From Pseudooceanicola sp050897975 (lineage in GTDB: Bacteria; Pseudomonadota; Alphaproteobacteria; Rhodobacterales; Rhodobacteraceae): DNA of 64,000 nucleotides. The DNA is taken from assembly GCF_050897975.1 (NCBI RefSeq), contig NZ_JBPAXY010000005.1, positions 310,001-374,000 on the forward strand, written 5' to 3'. Under the pieces are notes generated by a model. The model did not search any database, was not told where the DNA came from, and saw only the letters and a program-made list of their open reading frames with translations. The position numbers were made by a program, and so were the translations under genes. The first letter of the stretch is position 1. Each line of letters begins with the position of its first letter. Shown here in pieces: positions 50,301 through 59,010 of the stretch.

Positions 50301-50353
50301 GGCTCTGCCCCCCTTGAGCCTGCGGCTCAATTCCCCCCCGGGATATTTCTGGC
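50301..50353 (+). repeat. Dispersed terminator-like element, plus orientation
   Basis: CTCTGCCCCCC, stem TTGAGCC-TGC-GGCTCAA (50314-50330), then TTCCCCCCCGGGATATTTCT and GGCC. It directly follows the Hint gene and may end its transcript. Confidence 0.75.
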
Positions 50354-50463
50354 CAGCAAATAGGGCTAAGGGGGCGTGCGCCCTTTGTCCGCCGGGCGCG
50401 CGAGAGGCCCCGGGGGTGTGCTGCGCGCTTGCCCTTTTGCCGATCCCTGATATACGCCGCCTC

Positions 50464-52071
50464 ATGCTGGATACCGCTTCGAACCGCCCCCAATTGCCGC
50501 CCGAGATCGCCCGGCGCCGGACCTTCGCCATCATCTCTCACCCGGATGCCGGGAAGACGACCCTGACGGAAAAGTTCCTGCTGTACGGCGGTGCCATTCA
50601 GATGGCCGGTCAGGTGCGCGCCAAGGGCGAGGCGCGGCGCACGCGGTCGGACTTCATGCAGATGGAAAAGGACCGGGGCATTTCCGTTTCCGCCTCGGCC
50701 ATGTCGTTTGATTTCAAGACCTTCCGCTTTAACCTGGTGGATACCCCCGGCCACAGCGACTTTTCCGAGGACACCTATCGCACCCTGACGGCGGTGGATG
50801 CGGCGATCATGGTGATCGACGGGGCCAAGGGGGTGGAAAGCCAGACCCAGAAGCTGTTCGAGGTCTGCCGGCTGCGCGATCTGCCGATCCTGACCTTCTG
50901 CAACAAGATGGACCGCGAAAGCCGCGAGGTCTTCGACATCATCGACGAGATCCAGGAGAACCTGGCGATCGACGTGACGCCGGCCAGCTGGCCCATCGGC
51001 ATGGGGCGCGAGTTCCTGGGCTGTTACGACATGCTGAACGACCGGCTGGAGCTGATGGACCGGGCCGACCGCAACAAGGTGGCCGAGTCGATCCAGATCA
51101 ACGGGCTGGACGATCCGAAACTGGCAGACCATGTGCCCGCCGCCCTGCTGGAGAAGCTGCGCGAAGAGGTCGAGATGGCGCGCGAGCTGCTGCCGCCGCT
51201 GGACCGCCAGGCACTGCTGGAAGGGACGCTGACCCCGATCTGGTTCGGCTCCGCCATCAACTCCTTCGGGGTGAAGGAACTGATGGAGGGCATCGGCACC
51301 TATGGCCCCGAGCCGCAGATCCAGGCGGCCGAGCCGCGCCAGATCGCGCCCGAGGAAACCAAGGTCACGGGCTTTGTCTTCAAGGTGCAGGCCAATATGG
51401 ACCCCAAGCACCGCGACCGGGTGGCCTTCGTGCGCATGGCGTCGGGCCATTTCAAGCGCGGGATGAAGCTGACCCATGTGCGCACCAAGAAACCCATGGC
51501 GATTTCCAACCCCGTGCTCTTCCTGGCCTCGGACCGGGAACTGGCCGAGGAGGCCTGGGCGGGGGACATCATCGGCATTCCCAACCACGGCCAGCTGCGC
51601 ATCGGCGACACGCTGACCGAGGGCGAGGCGCTGCGCGTCAGCGGCATTCCGTCCTTCGCGCCCGAGCTGCTGCAAGGGGTGCGCGCGGGTGACCCGCTGA
51701 AGGCCAAGCACCTGGAAAAGGCGCTGATGCAGTTCGCCGAAGAAGGCGCGGCAAAGGTCTTCAAACCGGCCATCGGCTCTGGCTTTATCGTGGGCGTCGT
51801 GGGGGCGCTGCAATTCGAGGTGCTGGGCAGCCGGATCGAGCTGGAATACGGCCTGCCGGTGCGCTTCGAGCCGTCGCAGTTCACCTCGGCCCGCTGGGTT
51901 AAGGGTGACCGCCAAGCCATTGACAAGTTTGTTAATACCAACAAACAGCACATCTCTTACGACCATGACGGCGACGTGGTGTACCTGACCCGTCTGCAAT
52001 GGGATATCGACCGCGTCGAACGCGATTATCCCGACATCACCCTGACGGCGACGAAAGAGATGATGGTCTGA
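50464..52071 (+). CDS. prfC: Peptide chain release factor 3 (535 aa)
   Basis: GTPase that recycles release factors RF1 and RF2 after translation ends. The G domain has G1 ISHPDAGKTTLTEK near residue 22, G2/G3 with VDTPGHSDFSEDTYRTL, and NKMD in TFCNKMDRES. The C-terminal half has the RF3-type FRPGMK-like HFKRGMKLTHVR. The ATG at 50464 precedes the family N-terminus; longer frames read into the repeat. Single gene. Confidence 0.96.
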   Translation: MLDTASNRPQLPPEIARRRTFAIISHPDAGKTTLTEKFLLYGGAIQMAGQVRAKGEARRTRSDFMQMEKDRGISVSASAMSFDFKTFRFNLVDTPGHSDFSEDTYRTLTAVDAAIMVIDGAKGVESQTQKLFEVCRLRDLPILTFCNKMDRESREVFDIIDEIQENLAIDVTPASWPIGMGREFLGCYDMLNDRLELMDRADRNKVAESIQINGLDDPKLADHVPAALLEKLREEVEMARELLPPLDRQALLEGTLTPIWFGSAINSFGVKELMEGIGTYGPEPQIQAAEPRQIAPEETKVTGFVFKVQANMDPKHRDRVAFVRMASGHFKRGMKLTHVRTKKPMAISNPVLFLASDRELAEEAWAGDIIGIPNHGQLRIGDTLTEGEALRVSGIPSFAPELLQGVRAGDPLKAKHLEKALMQFAEEGAAKVFKPAIGSGFIVGVVGALQFEVLGSRIELEYGLPVRFEPSQFTSARWVKGDRQAIDKFVNTNKQHISYDHDGDVVYLTRLQWDIDRVERDYPDITLTATKEMMV

Positions 52072-52107
52072 CTTGCGGCGGAGCCGCCCAATGGGCATTG
52101 TCGCCCC

Positions 52108-53859
52108 ATGAGCGGCTCCTCGACATATGGCGGTTTTCGCCGGGTTCTGACCCAGATGGAGGGCCGCCGCGCCCCCATGACCTTTGGCCCCGGCGAGGCG
52201 CTGCCGCCTGCCGACCTGAATTTCAAGCCCCTGAAAACCCGGCTGGTGCGCCCGATCGAAGAGCCCTTCCGCTCGTCCGACAGCACCTTTGCCTACAAGC
52301 TGCGCGAGCTGTCGGCCCAGTTCGAGGGCCAGCCAGAGCTGCTGGCCCTGCACGGGCTGTTGATCGCCAACCTGCGGCGCCGCGACCAGCCGCCGCAGAC
52401 CGCGCCGCTGTTCCTGAGGATGTGGCGCGAAGAGCCTGAATTCCTTCTGGAAAACCTGGATGCGCGCTGGCTGGTTTCGGCCATCACCACCTTTGCCGAC
52501 CATGGCGAGACAGAGGTGCAGCGGCGGCTTGGCCATGCCCTGATGGTGCTGTTTTCTACCATCAAGCTGTATGAAACCGAACGGCTGCATTCCGGCGCCG
52601 AACCCTGGGAAGCCTTCACCGAGATCCGCAAGCGGCCCCGCCGCCTGGCCTTGGAGATGGACCCCTATGCGATCCATTCCGGCGGGCTGGACGTCAACAT
52701 GCTGGGGCGGCTGTGGCAGGACGCCTCGCAGGATGCGGTGATCTGGCCCCTGGCACAGCGCCTGTTGCTGCTGCTGGACGCCGACGACCGCTCGGTCTTT
52801 CGCCGCTTCAAGCTGATGCGCGAGGCGCGACAGACGAAGGCGGCGCGCGAGGGCAAGAAGCTGTTCGAGATCAAGCGCGCCCAGGATCCCGACCGCGCCG
52901 CGCCAACCACCGGGCTGCGCATCGAACACGACCCGCACAGGATCCGCTGGGGCATCGTGGCCACGGTGAAGGCGCCGCTGGCGCAGATCGCCCGCTTCGT
53001 CGCCTATCACCTGGAAGAGGGGGCGGCGCGGATCGACCTCTACCTCGATGCGCCGGACCCCGCCGTGGCGGCCTTTTTCGCCGCCGAGCCGCGGGTCGAG
53101 GTCATCCAATGCGACGAGGCCTATTGGCAGTCCACCGGCAAGCCCCGCCCCGAGACGCACCAGCAACGCCAGGCCCATAACGCCACCCGCGCCTACCGCG
53201 CGTCACAGCTGGATTTCCTGGCCCATATCGACGTCGATGAATTCCTGATGCCGCCGCAGCCCATGCAAACGGTGCTGGCTCATCTGCCCGACAAGGTCGC
53301 CGTGCTGAAGATCCGCCCGGCCGAGCTGTTGGCCGGGTCCGAACGGCATTTCAAGCTGACCGACCGCGAGGCGGGGCACGAGAAATACGCCCTGGCCGCC
53401 GTCTATCCGACCTTCGGCGCCCATCTGAAGGGCGGCTTCATCAGTCATGTCAGCGGCAAGTCGATCGCCCGCACCGGCCTGGCCGACGTGCGCCTGGGGA
53501 TCCATCACCTGACCCTGAACGGCAACCAGGTGCAGAACCGCGCCATCCTTCTGGGCGGCTATGTGGGCCATGCCCATGTGCGGTCCTGGGCCGAGTTCCG
53601 CGACAAGCTGGATTTCCGCCTGACCCAAGGCTCCTACCGCAAGAAGGACGACAAGTTCGGCCTCTATGACGTGGTGGAATTCCTGCGCGACAGCGAGGGC
53701 GAGACCGGGTTGCACCAGCTTTTCGAAGAGGTCTGCGCCGATACGCCCGAGCTGCGCGAGCGGCTGACCCAATACGGGATGCTGTTGACCCGCGATCTGG
53801 ATCTGGACGCCTGCTGTCGCCGGGTCTTCGGCCAGTTGCCCGAGGAGCTGCCCGCATGA
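52108..53859 (+). CDS. Glycosyltransferase-like protein with unknown N-terminal domain (583 aa)
   Basis: Residues about 285-583 are a glycosyltransferase family 2-like domain: IVATVKAPLAQIARFVAYHLEEG, metal motif HIDVDEFLMP near residue 373, then ISHVSGKSIARTGL. Residues 1-280 are mainly helical with repeated charged segments and match nothing I recognise. The C-terminal stretch FLRDSEGETGLHQLFEEVCADTPELRERL is shared with the next gene, so the two are tandem paralogues. The next start overlaps the stop (ATGA). The product is not known. Confidence 0.78.
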   Translation: MSGSSTYGGFRRVLTQMEGRRAPMTFGPGEALPPADLNFKPLKTRLVRPIEEPFRSSDSTFAYKLRELSAQFEGQPELLALHGLLIANLRRRDQPPQTAPLFLRMWREEPEFLLENLDARWLVSAITTFADHGETEVQRRLGHALMVLFSTIKLYETERLHSGAEPWEAFTEIRKRPRRLALEMDPYAIHSGGLDVNMLGRLWQDASQDAVIWPLAQRLLLLLDADDRSVFRRFKLMREARQTKAAREGKKLFEIKRAQDPDRAAPTTGLRIEHDPHRIRWGIVATVKAPLAQIARFVAYHLEEGAARIDLYLDAPDPAVAAFFAAEPRVEVIQCDEAYWQSTGKPRPETHQQRQAHNATRAYRASQLDFLAHIDVDEFLMPPQPMQTVLAHLPDKVAVLKIRPAELLAGSERHFKLTDREAGHEKYALAAVYPTFGAHLKGGFISHVSGKSIARTGLADVRLGIHHLTLNGNQVQNRAILLGGYVGHAHVRSWAEFRDKLDFRLTQGSYRKKDDKFGLYDVVEFLRDSEGETGLHQLFEEVCADTPELRERLTQYGMLLTRDLDLDACCRRVFGQLPEELPA

Positions 53860-54818
53860 GCGACAGCTGGGCCGTGGTCGCCACCGTCAAGGCGCCGGTC
53901 GTCGAGGTGCTGAACTTTGCCGCCTGGCACCTGGAGCTGGGGGCGAAACAGCTGCACATCTACCTCGATGACCCAGAGGATCCGGCCTATCCTCTGCTGA
54001 AGGCCCACCCGAGGATCCGCGCGGTGCAATGCGACAGCCGCTATTGGCGCCGCCGCGCCCGCGAGGGCCGGCCCGACAAGCACCAGATGCGCCAGACCCT
54101 GAACGCCAGCCATTGCTACAACGCCAAGAACCGCCACGCCTGGCTGGCCCATATCGACGTGGATGAATTCCTGCTGCCCGAGGGGGATCTGGGCCAGATC
54201 CTGGCCGCCCTGCCCACCACGGCCCTGTCGGCCCGGATGCGCCCGATGGAGGTTCTGGCGCCCCCCGACGGCGCCCCCGCCAGCGCCCTGGTGCGGCTGC
54301 GGGCCTTTGCCCTGCCCCTAGAACAGCGGCACGCGGAAACCGAAGCCGTCTATCCCGAATTCGGCCCCTATCTGAACGGCGGGATGCTGTCGCATGTGGC
54401 GGGAAAGCTTTTCGTGCGAAAGGGTTTGCCCGATGTGCGCTTTCGCATTCACCGGGTGCTAAGCGCGGGAGAGGCCGATCCCGGCCAGCAGGAACTCCCC
54501 CAGGTGCCGGTGGCGCATTTCCATGCCACCTCCTGGGCCGACTGGCTGAGCCATTACCGCTTTCGCCTGGCCCGGGGCGCCTATCGGTCGGAACTGAAAC
54601 CCATGCGCCCGGCCTTTTCCGACTCGGTCAACCTGCACACGCTGCTGTCGACCCTGGAGGACAGCGAGGGAGAGCGCGGGCTGCGCCGCTTCTTCGACGA
54701 GGTCTGCGCCGATACCCCCGCCCTGCGCCAGCGGCTGATGACGGCGGGCCTGCTGCGCGAGGCGGTGATGGATTTCCCTCGCCTGCGGGCGGCGCATTTC
54801 CCCAAGGCGGGCCTCTGA
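53856..54818 (+). CDS. Glycosyltransferase family 2-like protein (320 aa)
   Basis: Stand-alone version of the domain in the preceding gene: VVATVKAPVVEVLNFAAWHLELG, then HIDVDEFLLP near residue 97 (metal site), MLSHVAGKLFVRKGLPDVRFRIH and the C-terminal TLEDSEGERGLRRFFDEVCADTPALRQRL. It starts inside the end of the preceding gene (ATGA overlap) and is co-translated with it. It is related to the glycosyltransferases at 0.2-5.4 kb only in general fold. Confidence 0.82.
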   Translation: MSDSWAVVATVKAPVVEVLNFAAWHLELGAKQLHIYLDDPEDPAYPLLKAHPRIRAVQCDSRYWRRRAREGRPDKHQMRQTLNASHCYNAKNRHAWLAHIDVDEFLLPEGDLGQILAALPTTALSARMRPMEVLAPPDGAPASALVRLRAFALPLEQRHAETEAVYPEFGPYLNGGMLSHVAGKLFVRKGLPDVRFRIHRVLSAGEADPGQQELPQVPVAHFHATSWADWLSHYRFRLARGAYRSELKPMRPAFSDSVNLHTLLSTLEDSEGERGLRRFFDEVCADTPALRQRLMTAGLLREAVMDFPRLRAAHFPKAGL

Positions 54819-54884
54819 ACCGGGCCAGAGCGCAGCTGAAACCCTTTGTTTCGTGTCAGAGCCCGCCGCAAGGCCCCACGCTCG

Positions 54885-54913
54885 TTGACGTTTTGGCCAT
54901 TCTGAGGTATGCC
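54885..54913 (+). promoter_or_regulatory. Strong sigma-70-type promoter of the helicase gene
   Basis: TTGACG at 54885-54890 and TATGCC at 54908-54913 with a spacer of 17 bp. Transcription would begin near 54920, leaving a 5' leader of about 92 nt before the helicase ATG. Confidence 0.65.
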
Positions 54914-54938
54914 CCGCCTCGTAAATCGCGCCTTTGTG

Positions 54939-54961
54939 AGGGGCGGGGGGCTTTCGCCCCT
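54939..54961 (+). promoter_or_regulatory. Leader hairpin ahead of the helicase gene
   Basis: AGGGGCG (54939-54945) pairs with CGCCCCT (54955-54961) inside the predicted leader RNA. No long T run follows, so it is not a plain terminator. It may be a site of helicase autocontrol or RNA stability; inference. Confidence 0.4.
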
Positions 54962-55011
54962 GTGACGTTAGACGCTGCGGGCCGGGACGTGTCCGTATAG
55001 ATCGGATACAA

Positions 55012-56604
55012 ATGACCAAGTTCTCTGACCTCGACCTGGACCCGAAGGTCCTGAAAGCCATTGCTGATGCGGGCTATGAAACCCCCACGCCGATCCAGGC
55101 CGGGGCGATTCCCCATGCGCTGAAAGGCAAGGACGTGCTGGGCATCGCCCAGACCGGCACCGGCAAGACCGCCTCTTTCACCCTGCCGATGATCACCCGC
55201 CTGGCCAAGGGCCGTGCCCGGGCCCGGATGCCGCGCTCGCTGGTGCTGTGCCCGACGCGGGAACTGGCCGCCCAGGTGGCCGAGAACTTCGACCAGTACA
55301 CCAAGTACATGAAGCTGACCAAGGCGCTGCTGATCGGCGGCGTCTCGTTCAAGGAGCAGGACGCGCTGATCGACCGGGGTGTCGACGTGCTGATCGCCAC
55401 CCCCGGCCGCCTGCTGGACCATTTCGAACGTGGCAAGCTGCTGCTGACCGGCGTCGAGGTGATGGTGGTGGACGAAGCCGACCGGATGCTCGACATGGGC
55501 TTCATCCCCGACATCGAACGCATCTTCTCGCTGACGCCCTTCACCCGGCAGACGCTGTTCTTCTCGGCCACCATGGCCCCCGAGATCGAACGCATTACCA
55601 ACACCTTCCTCTCCGCGCCCGAGCGGATCGAGGTTGCCCGCCAGGCCACCACCGGCGAGAACATCGAGCAATCGGTGGTGATGTACAAACCCAGCCGCAA
55701 GGACCGCGAGGGCAGCGAGAAGCGCCGCATCCTGCGCCAGCTGATCGACATGGAAGGCGACAGCCTGACCAACGCCATCATCTTCTGCAACCGCAAGACC
55801 GATGTCGACGTCACCGCCAAGTCACTGAAGAAATACGGCTATGACGCCGCGCCGATCCATGGCGACCTGGACCAGTCGCAGCGGATGCGCACCCTGGACG
55901 GTTTCCGCGATGGCTCGCTGAAGATCCTGGTGGCCTCGGATGTGGCCGCGCGCGGTCTGGACGTGCCCTCGGTGTCGCACGTCTTCAACTTCGACGTGCC
56001 GTCCCATTCCGAGGACTATGTGCACCGCATCGGCCGCACCGGCCGCGCCGGGCGCAAGGGCAAGGCGGTGATGATCTGCGTGCCCCGCGACGAGAAGAAC
56101 CTGGCGGATATCGAGGCCCTGGTGGCCCGCGAAATCCCGCGCCTGGAGCTGCCCGGCGTGAAGGCGGCCCCGGCGGCCAAACCCGAGGCCCCGGAGGCGG
56201 CCAGTGACGAGGCGAAAGAGGCCAAGTCCTCGTCGCGGTCGCGCTCGCGCACCCGGTCGCGCAAGCCCAAGGAAGATCAGGCCCCCGAGGCCGTGGCAGA
56301 GACTGCCGCCGTGGCGCCGAAGGCGGCCGAGAAGGCCCCCGCCCCCGCCCGCGCCGAGAAGCCCGAGAGCCGCGCCGAGGCCAAGCCCGAACAACGGGCC
56401 GAGCGTAATGACAGCCGCAGCGACAGCCGCAGCAACGACCGGAACGACAACCGGGGCGACAGCAACAAGGGCGGCTCGGACCGCTCGCGCAGCTCCTCCT
56501 CGCGCAGCGGCAAGGGCCGTGGCAACGAAAAGGTCGTGGTCGGCATGGGCGATCACCTGCCCAGCTTCATCGCCCTGTCCTTCGACGAGCGCCGCGCGGG
56601 CTGA
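55012..56604 (+). CDS. DEAD-box RNA helicase, RhlE-like (530 aa)
   Basis: ATP-dependent RNA helicase. Motifs in order: Q motif GYETPTPIQAGAIP (residues about 22-36), I AQTGTGKT, Ia PTRELAAQV, II VVDEADRMLDMGF, III FSATMAPE, and VI HRIGRTGRAGR. From about residue 385 the tail is of low complexity with Ser/Arg and Asp/Asn/Arg repeats, which is typical for RNA binding. The Shine-Dalgarno sequence ahead of 55012 is weak (CGGATACAAATG), and the leader is structured. Single gene, followed by a strong terminator. Confidence 0.94.
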   Translation: MTKFSDLDLDPKVLKAIADAGYETPTPIQAGAIPHALKGKDVLGIAQTGTGKTASFTLPMITRLAKGRARARMPRSLVLCPTRELAAQVAENFDQYTKYMKLTKALLIGGVSFKEQDALIDRGVDVLIATPGRLLDHFERGKLLLTGVEVMVVDEADRMLDMGFIPDIERIFSLTPFTRQTLFFSATMAPEIERITNTFLSAPERIEVARQATTGENIEQSVVMYKPSRKDREGSEKRRILRQLIDMEGDSLTNAIIFCNRKTDVDVTAKSLKKYGYDAAPIHGDLDQSQRMRTLDGFRDGSLKILVASDVAARGLDVPSVSHVFNFDVPSHSEDYVHRIGRTGRAGRKGKAVMICVPRDEKNLADIEALVAREIPRLELPGVKAAPAAKPEAPEAASDEAKEAKSSSRSRSRTRSRKPKEDQAPEAVAETAAVAPKAAEKAPAPARAEKPESRAEAKPEQRAERNDSRSDSRSNDRNDNRGDSNKGGSDRSRSSSSRSGKGRGNEKVVVGMGDHLPSFIALSFDERRAG

Positions 56605-56633
56605 TCCCCGCCGCAGCCGGACAGACAGATCAA

Positions 56634-56660
56634 GGGCCGCCCCCAGGGGCGGCCCTTTTC
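56634..56660 (+). terminator. Intrinsic terminator after the helicase gene
   Basis: GGGCCGCC (56634-56641) pairs with GGCGGCCC (56648-56655), with extra pairs inside, followed by TTTTCC. Confidence 0.85.
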
Positions 56661-56790
56661 CGTGGGGCCTGCCCCCTGCCCGCCTTGTCCACGGGTCCGG
56701 CGAATTGCAGCGGCTTTACGCCCCGCTCTTCAGGGAAAGGTAACCCCTGCCCCCAATGCTGCGGCCCGGGGGATTGGGAAAGGCCATGGG

Positions 56791-57285
56791 ATGAGCATTG
56801 TCGTTGCACCACAGAACCTGCTGACCCGGCGGCGGCATCCGCGCTATCCGCTGCGCCGCCCCTGCGTGCTGACGCTGGGCGATCAGACCGTCTCGGCCAT
56901 GCTGGTGGATATTTCGCTGGGCGGCGCCGGGGTCTGCCTGCCCATGCATGTGGCCAACTACGGCAGCGCCCAGGGCCGGTTCGACCGTATGCGCTTTCGG
57001 TTGGAGGATGTGGGCCATTTCCGCGCCGCCCTGCGCTGGTCCTCGGACCGGCGTCTGGGGGTCGAGTTCGCCCCGACCGCGCATCGCGCCCCCGGCCTGC
57101 TGGCCCTGCTGACCCGGCTGGAGGCCGTCCATGCGGGCGAGCCCCCCCTGGAAACCGCTGGCGATGATCCAGATTTCGGCCGCGTTCTGGCGCGCGGCCG
57201 TGGCAGCACCGGGGCCGCCGAGGCGGCGCAGCTGGCCCGCGCCGCATTGCTGCGGCGAGAGCTGCCCAGGCTGCCCGCCCCCTGA
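56791..57285 (+). CDS. PilZ domain protein (164 aa)
   Basis: PilZ domains bind cyclic di-GMP. The two signatures are seen: RRRHPRYPLRR near residue 12-22 (RxxxR) and DISLGGAGVCLP near residue 41-52 ((D/N)xSxxG). After the domain (about residue 105) comes a helical tail. The start is at 56791. It has no partner domain, so it probably acts as an adaptor that changes motility, surface sugar or another output when c-di-GMP rises. Confidence 0.85.
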   Translation: MSIVVAPQNLLTRRRHPRYPLRRPCVLTLGDQTVSAMLVDISLGGAGVCLPMHVANYGSAQGRFDRMRFRLEDVGHFRAALRWSSDRRLGVEFAPTAHRAPGLLALLTRLEAVHAGEPPLETAGDDPDFGRVLARGRGSTGAAEAAQLARAALLRRELPRLPAP

Positions 57286-57336
57286 ACCCCAGGCCGCCGC
57301 AGGCGACCCGAGCCGTCAGGGAAGCGCAGCCGTCGC

Positions 57337-59010
57337 TCAGGCCGTCAGGCGCGAGACGACGACGGTCACTTCGGGCTTCTTGCCGATCTCGTCATTGGCC
57401 GAGTTGCGCACGATGCGGCGCAGGGCCTCTTCCAGCTTGTCATCGTCGCGCAGGGTCTTGGCATCTGCGCGGCCCAGGAACTGACTGAGGTCATGTTCCA
57501 GGATGTCCGACAGGGGCGACTTGGACTTGCCCACTTCCGGCAGACCCATCAGGTCGCACCAGGGATCGCCCAGGGGCTCGTCCTGCTCGTCCAGCACGGC
57601 GGTAACGGTGACATGGCCGTTCAGGGCCATGCGGATCCGGTCGCGCACGATCCCGTCGAGGAAGCCGATCTGCACCGAGCCGTCCAGATAGGTGCGGCCC
57701 GTCTCGATATGCTCGACCACCTTCGGCGCATTGCCCGACAGGTCCAGCATCATGCCGTTCACACAGACCTCGGCCCCACGACCGGCGGCCATGGCGATCT
57801 TGGCGTGCTCGCGCAGGTGACGGTGCTCGCCGTGCATCGGGATCACCATCTGCGGATTGGTCACGCGGTGCATCGTCTCCAGGTCCGGGCGGTTGGCGTG
57901 GCCCGAAACGTGGTAGCGGCCCGAGCTGTCATCGACGATGTCGACGCCAATCTCGCTGAGCTGGTTCATGATGGCGATGACGCCCTTCTCGTTGCCCGGG
58001 ATAGTCTTGGACGAGAAGAGGAACAGATCGCCCTCTTTCAGCGTCAGACCATGGTGCTTGCCCCGGGCCAGCTGGGCCGAGGCGGCGCGGCGTTCGCCCT
58101 GGCTGCCGGTGACCAGCAGCATCAGGTTCTCGCGCGGGATGTCGCGGGCCTCTTCCGGGCTGACCACGGTGGGGAAGCGCGACAGCACGCCGGTTTCCAG
58201 CCCGGCCTCGACCATGCGGCGCATGGCGCGGCCCATCAGGCAGATCGAGCGACCGGCGCGTTCGGCGGCCTCGGCCAAGGTCTTCACCCGTGCCACGTTA
58301 GAGGCAAAGGTGGTGGCGATGACCATATACTTGGCCTCGGCGATCAGCTTTTCGACCTCGGGGCCGACCTCGGCCTCGGAGCGGCCGGGGTTGGGGCTGA
58401 AGACGTTCGTGCTGTCGCAGACCAGCGCCTTGACGCCGCCCTTGGCGACCTCACCCCAAAGATCGGGATCCCAGGCCTCGCCGACCAGCGGGTTCGGGTC
58501 CAGCTTGAAATCGCCGGTGTGCAGCACGCGGCCCTCGTTGGTGTCGATCACCAGGCCCGAGCTTTCGGGGATGGAATGCGAGATCGGCAGGAAGCCCACG
58601 GTGAAGGGACCCAGCTTCACCTGCTCGGGCCAGGCCGAGACGGTGGTGACGGCCTCGGGGCCGACGCCGTATTCCGACAGCTTGCCCCGGGCGATATTGG
58701 CGGTGAAGGCACGGGCGAAGATCCGGGGCTGGCCCAGGCGCTCGTACAGGTGGCCAACGGCGCCCACGTGGTCTTCGTGGGCATGGGTGATGAACACCCC
58801 TTCCAGGCGGTCGCGGTTCTGTTCCAGCCAGGTGACATCGGCAAAGATCAGATCCACCCCCGGCGTGGTGTCCATGTCCGGAAAGGCGACGCCCATGTCG
58901 ACCAGGATCAGCCGTTCCTGCCCGGGTTCGCCGTAGCCGTAGACATAGGCGTTCATGCCGATTTCGCCGGCGCCGCCCAGAGGCAGGTAGATCAGCCGTT
59001 CGTTGCTCAT
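57337..59010 (-). CDS. rnj: Ribonuclease J (557 aa)
   Basis: Metallo-beta-lactamase-fold RNase with endo- and 5'-3' exo-activity, used for RNA decay and 5' maturation. N-terminus IYLPLGGAGEIGMNAYVYG, metal motif FITHAHEDHVGAVGHL near residue 75, beta-CASP motif region GSQGERRAASAQLARGKH and HVSGHANRPDLETMHRVTNPQMVIPMHGEHRHL. Full length. The 4-bp overlap with coaX places it at the end of the nuo-birA-coaX-rnj unit. Confidence 0.96.
   Translation of the reverse strand: MSNERLIYLPLGGAGEIGMNAYVYGYGEPGQERLILVDMGVAFPDMDTTPGVDLIFADVTWLEQNRDRLEGVFITHAHEDHVGAVGHLYERLGQPRIFARAFTANIARGKLSEYGVGPEAVTTVSAWPEQVKLGPFTVGFLPISHSIPESSGLVIDTNEGRVLHTGDFKLDPNPLVGEAWDPDLWGEVAKGGVKALVCDSTNVFSPNPGRSEAEVGPEVEKLIAEAKYMVIATTFASNVARVKTLAEAAERAGRSICLMGRAMRRMVEAGLETGVLSRFPTVVSPEEARDIPRENLMLLVTGSQGERRAASAQLARGKHHGLTLKEGDLFLFSSKTIPGNEKGVIAIMNQLSEIGVDIVDDSSGRYHVSGHANRPDLETMHRVTNPQMVIPMHGEHRHLREHAKIAMAAGRGAEVCVNGMMLDLSGNAPKVVEHIETGRTYLDGSVQIGFLDGIVRDRIRMALNGHVTVTAVLDEQDEPLGDPWCDLMGLPEVGKSKSPLSDILEHDLSQFLGRADAKTLRDDDKLEEALRRIVRNSANDEIGKKPEVTVVVSRLTA

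Noticed and set aside
50041..53178. A 1045-codon open frame on the minus strand, and similar long antisense frames (e.g. 1717-3966 minus, 20028-22889 plus)
   Set aside because: Their sequences are rich in His, Gln, Gly and Arg, typical for frames opposite GC-rich genes, and match no family. The opposite strand carries clear genes such as prfC, cydDC and the glycosyltransferases.
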